A stretch of 64,000 nucleotides of DNA, taken from Thunnus maccoyii. Taxonomy: Eukaryota > Chordata > Actinopteri > Scombriformes > Scombridae. The stretch lies in contig NC_056539.1 in NCBI RefSeq assembly GCF_910596095.1, positions 27,116,501 to 27,180,500 of the forward strand. Reading direction: 5' to 3'. This document shows positions 61,557 to 64,000 of this stretch, piece after piece. Each line of letters begins with the position of its first letter. Positions within the stretch are counted from its first letter, which is position 1. The translations under genes and the position numbers were made by a program. The notes beneath the pieces are model-generated. The model searched no databases and was not told where the DNA came from. It saw only the letters and a program-made list of their open reading frames with translations.

Positions 61557-62130
61557 TTATATGCAGAATCTACTTCCTCTGGTTTTTCCTGACAGCTGAT
61601 TCTGATCTGCAAGGAAGAGGAGCAACTTGTCAAGTTGAAAAGCCGAGTCTGGCACATTGCTGTTTAGCAAAGTTTCCGTCAGGAGAAAAACACAACAGTT
61701 GCTCATCTCCCGATGAACGCTCAGTCTCAGACAGATCAGATCCATTTTGTTATCCAGCGACCAAACGTTGACCAGAAAGAGCGATGGAATTGCTGGACTG
61801 GTCACGTTAGCTTTTAGCTTAGCTAACACACCACCCCACTTACTCCTCTTCTGCTTCTGTGCGAACTACTTGCTCTCACCTCTGAGCTGTTGTAGTCTGC
61901 TAAACCAGTCCACTGCCTCAGGGCATTATGTCCCCAGGAGCTGCAGTCGGTGGAAGTGAGGTGGGTGAGTTGTTGATAATGTTCAGAAGTGCAGTTGGGT
62001 TGTGCCTTCTTGGCCTAGTTGCACTGGTCATGTTATCTGCACACTTACTCATGTGGAGTGAGTAAGTGTCCCTAACACTCTGTACACCATAACCGAGAGC
62101 CAGAGAAGCCGCTGCACTATTGTGCGCAGC
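61557..62130 (-). pseudogene. LINE ORF2 endonuclease start, reverse fragment
   Basis: Minus strand encodes NVTSPAIPSLFLVNVWSLDNK, REMSNCCVFLLTETLLN and VPDSAFQLDK, the opening of a LINE AP endonuclease; the TE(T/S)W block reads TETLL, a changed aromatic. Upstream (higher coordinates to about 62130) continues as leader or ORF1-end sequence. The RT part is missing, so this is an internal remnant rather than an ordinary 5'-truncated copy. Confidence 0.65.
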
Positions 62131-62137
62131 CATGAAT

Positions 62138-62265
62138 ATATTTGCATATTCATAGATTTTGGAATTTTTAATGAGGGAGAAGGAGTAGATGTCATTTTAC
62201 GGCTTATAAAGCGGTAATTATACTTTTTTTGCGAAAAAACCATATCAGACCCACATTATTTCTCC
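62138..62265 (+). repeat. Repeat Y, copy 2
   Basis: Aligns with 42580-42705 in the same orientation (see that entry). Adjoins the LINE fragment, so it may be the leader of that LINE. Confidence 0.55.
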
Positions 62266-62269
62266 AAGC

Positions 62270-64000
62270 AGAGTATCTTTAAACTCTTAATACATGTGTG
62301 GAGAGAATCTTTAAATGTCACAACTCCTCCGAAAGCCTCAGCCTCGCCCTTTCAAACACCGTTTTCTATCCAGCTTCTATCTGTCTTCTATCCAGCTTTT
62401 CTTGCCAGGGCCATGCTCTCACAGCACATTATCCGCTGAGCTTTTACAGTGCTCATTTCACCTCTCTACACTAATTCCACTATACTTTGCAGACAGTGCT
62501 CCACTATTATCCGCAGCTTGCTCTGTGTCTGTGTGTCAGCTTCAGGCCTCGCTGGATGGAGATGATGCAACAGCAGCACAATGAATGGAGTTAGGCTCCA
62601 CTATCTATACAAGTTTATTTAGTCTTTATTTTGTTTGTGGTCATCCCTTCAAATTAGAAGTTCTTTACTGTAATTGACCATTCGCTTAACCCCCTACCAC
62701 AAATAAAATTGTTTGATGATAACTTAGCAATCATAGTTAGGCACATCAGACCTGTCAAGCTTGTTGACAAGTGTGCGTTGGGCTGTAGCAAGAGAAATAT
62801 TTGGCATTTAAAGAGTTTGGAGGGTGGTGTCTTTTTTGTAAGAGTAAAAGCATAAGGAATGGGTTACACAGTGTGTTTATCTGCTCTAATGTAAAATGCA
62901 ACCAAGCATTACCTCCAAGGCCAAGGAGCACATCATTAACTACATTTGTTTGTGGAGTAACAGGTTGTGTTTACGAAGTGATGAAGGAAATGTAAATGTT
63001 CTCTGTACTGCTCTTTTTTGGATTCAAGGAAGCTTAGGCTCTAGCGACTCTAACATTATGTTCACCAAACACATTACTCATTATCCTTCCCTCTTGTAAT
63101 GTTTAAAGAGAAATATACAGTTGTTGAATATGAACAATAAACCAAACTATTACCATAGTCTGCCACATTTTCCTGTATCATACTTAATAATGCTAGGGCT
63201 GACATGGCTCTACATTGTAATACGAGAACAATGCTGTTTATTTATTTACGTGTCTTTTAAGTCTTATGGGTGGTCACTCTTGGATTTTCAAGTTGAATAC
63301 AAAAGTGGCGAAATGTGCTCTTTTCTCTTGGGTTTTTTGTTATGAAGGAGTTCCTGAGCGTCAGCAGAACATGGCTCCTTAAAACCATGAATCCTTGAGG
63401 TCTGACTGGCTTGATTTCTGTATTTATTCTTATTTTATATGTGAATTTACTAACACATAAAAAAAAGGAAATTAGAGTCCAGTCTTTCAGTTTCCCAACT
63501 TTGCACATGTACCAATTAACAAACATCAGAGGTGAGCAGAGGAGGTGTGAACAAGAGGTGATAATTCAGCAGAGAAAATATTCTCTAAACTTCTTATCCT
63601 GAAGAAATACTCTTGGAATCTGTATAAAATGCTGAGAGATATAAAAAGCCAAGAGTTTCCTGTAGAGTCCATCTGTCTGAATGTGTAGTAAATGACCTGA
63701 GCATGAGTGGAAATGCACAGACAAACTCTGAAGTGCCTGCAGAGGAGTTAGATTAGAGAATGCTTGGGTAGATATGACAGACTATTCAAAACTGTCAAAA
63801 GCCGGTGGTTTATAGTTTCAGGTAATGAAAATCCTTCTGTGCTTGAAATGAAGTACAATAATGTTGACAAAGTAATCTCAGCTGAAGCCAGAGTAGGGAG
63901 ACAGGACTGGGCACTTCTGAATGGAGTGTGAATAATTTGAACTGGCTCTCTTCTCAGTGGTGGAGAACAATGTCCATTAACAGAGAGGTTTTATATTAAA
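62270..64000. other. No gene recognised
   Basis: AT-rich DNA. Short open frames lack domains, codon structure or splice context; presumed intronic or intergenic. Confidence 0.45.

Noticed and set aside
1-64000. CRISPR arrays, bacterial operons or viral genomes
   Set aside because: None seen; the sequence is vertebrate nuclear DNA. The only regular repeats are microsatellites and transposon relics.

Overview
This is eukaryotic nuclear DNA from a ray-finned (teleost, probably percomorph) fish. The reasons: long AT-rich introns with GT-AG borders, vertebrate orthologues split into short exons, a vertebrate-type tRNA-Pro gene, and interspersed repeats typical of fish genomes (L2-like LINEs with an SGNH esterase ORF1, an I/Nimb-like LINE tail, Tc1 relics, hAT- and piggyBac-like MITEs). 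There are no operons, phages or CRISPR arrays.

Layout. 84-3085 (+): the last five coding exons of melanotransferrin (meltf), ending in a GPI-anchor signal. The meltf 3' UTR/flank (3086-~4990) holds three canonical iron-responsive elements (IREs), each with a bulged C, a 5-bp perfect upper stem and a CAGUGN loop, arranged as in the transferrin receptor 3' UTR. This is the most striking observation in the window. 7727-8032 (-): ncbp2as2, with a probable 5'-UTR intron. 9861-10277 (+): fkbp2, an ER peptidyl-prolyl isomerase with an uninterrupted coding region and a probable 3'-UTR intron. 14360-19351 (+): complete ncbp2 (nuclear cap-binding protein 20 kDa) in five exons, one intron being of the minor (U12) spliceosomal type. 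20717-20788 (-): tRNA-Pro(UGG). 20.8-43 kb: gene-poor DNA with many decayed transposons and some repeat-free AT-rich stretches that may be regulatory. 43331-43415 (+): a GC-rich first exon encoding a signal peptide, probably followed by an intron longer than the rest of the window; its gene is not identified. 43.4-64 kb: presumed intron 1 of that gene, or intergenic DNA, with a long broken L2-like LINE (about 45.9-50.6 kb), a reverse L2 fragment (about 55.0-56.0 kb) and a LINE endonuclease fragment (about 61.6-62.1 kb).

How it fits together. From general knowledge, MELTF, NCBP2AS2 and NCBP2 also lie close together on human 3q29, so this is a conserved neighbourhood. Here the ncbp2as2/ncbp2 pair is separated by about 6 kb containing fkbp2 and transposon debris. 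The genes are independent housekeeping or membrane-protein genes rather than a pathway. If functional, the IREs would link meltf mRNA stability to cellular iron through IRP1/IRP2.
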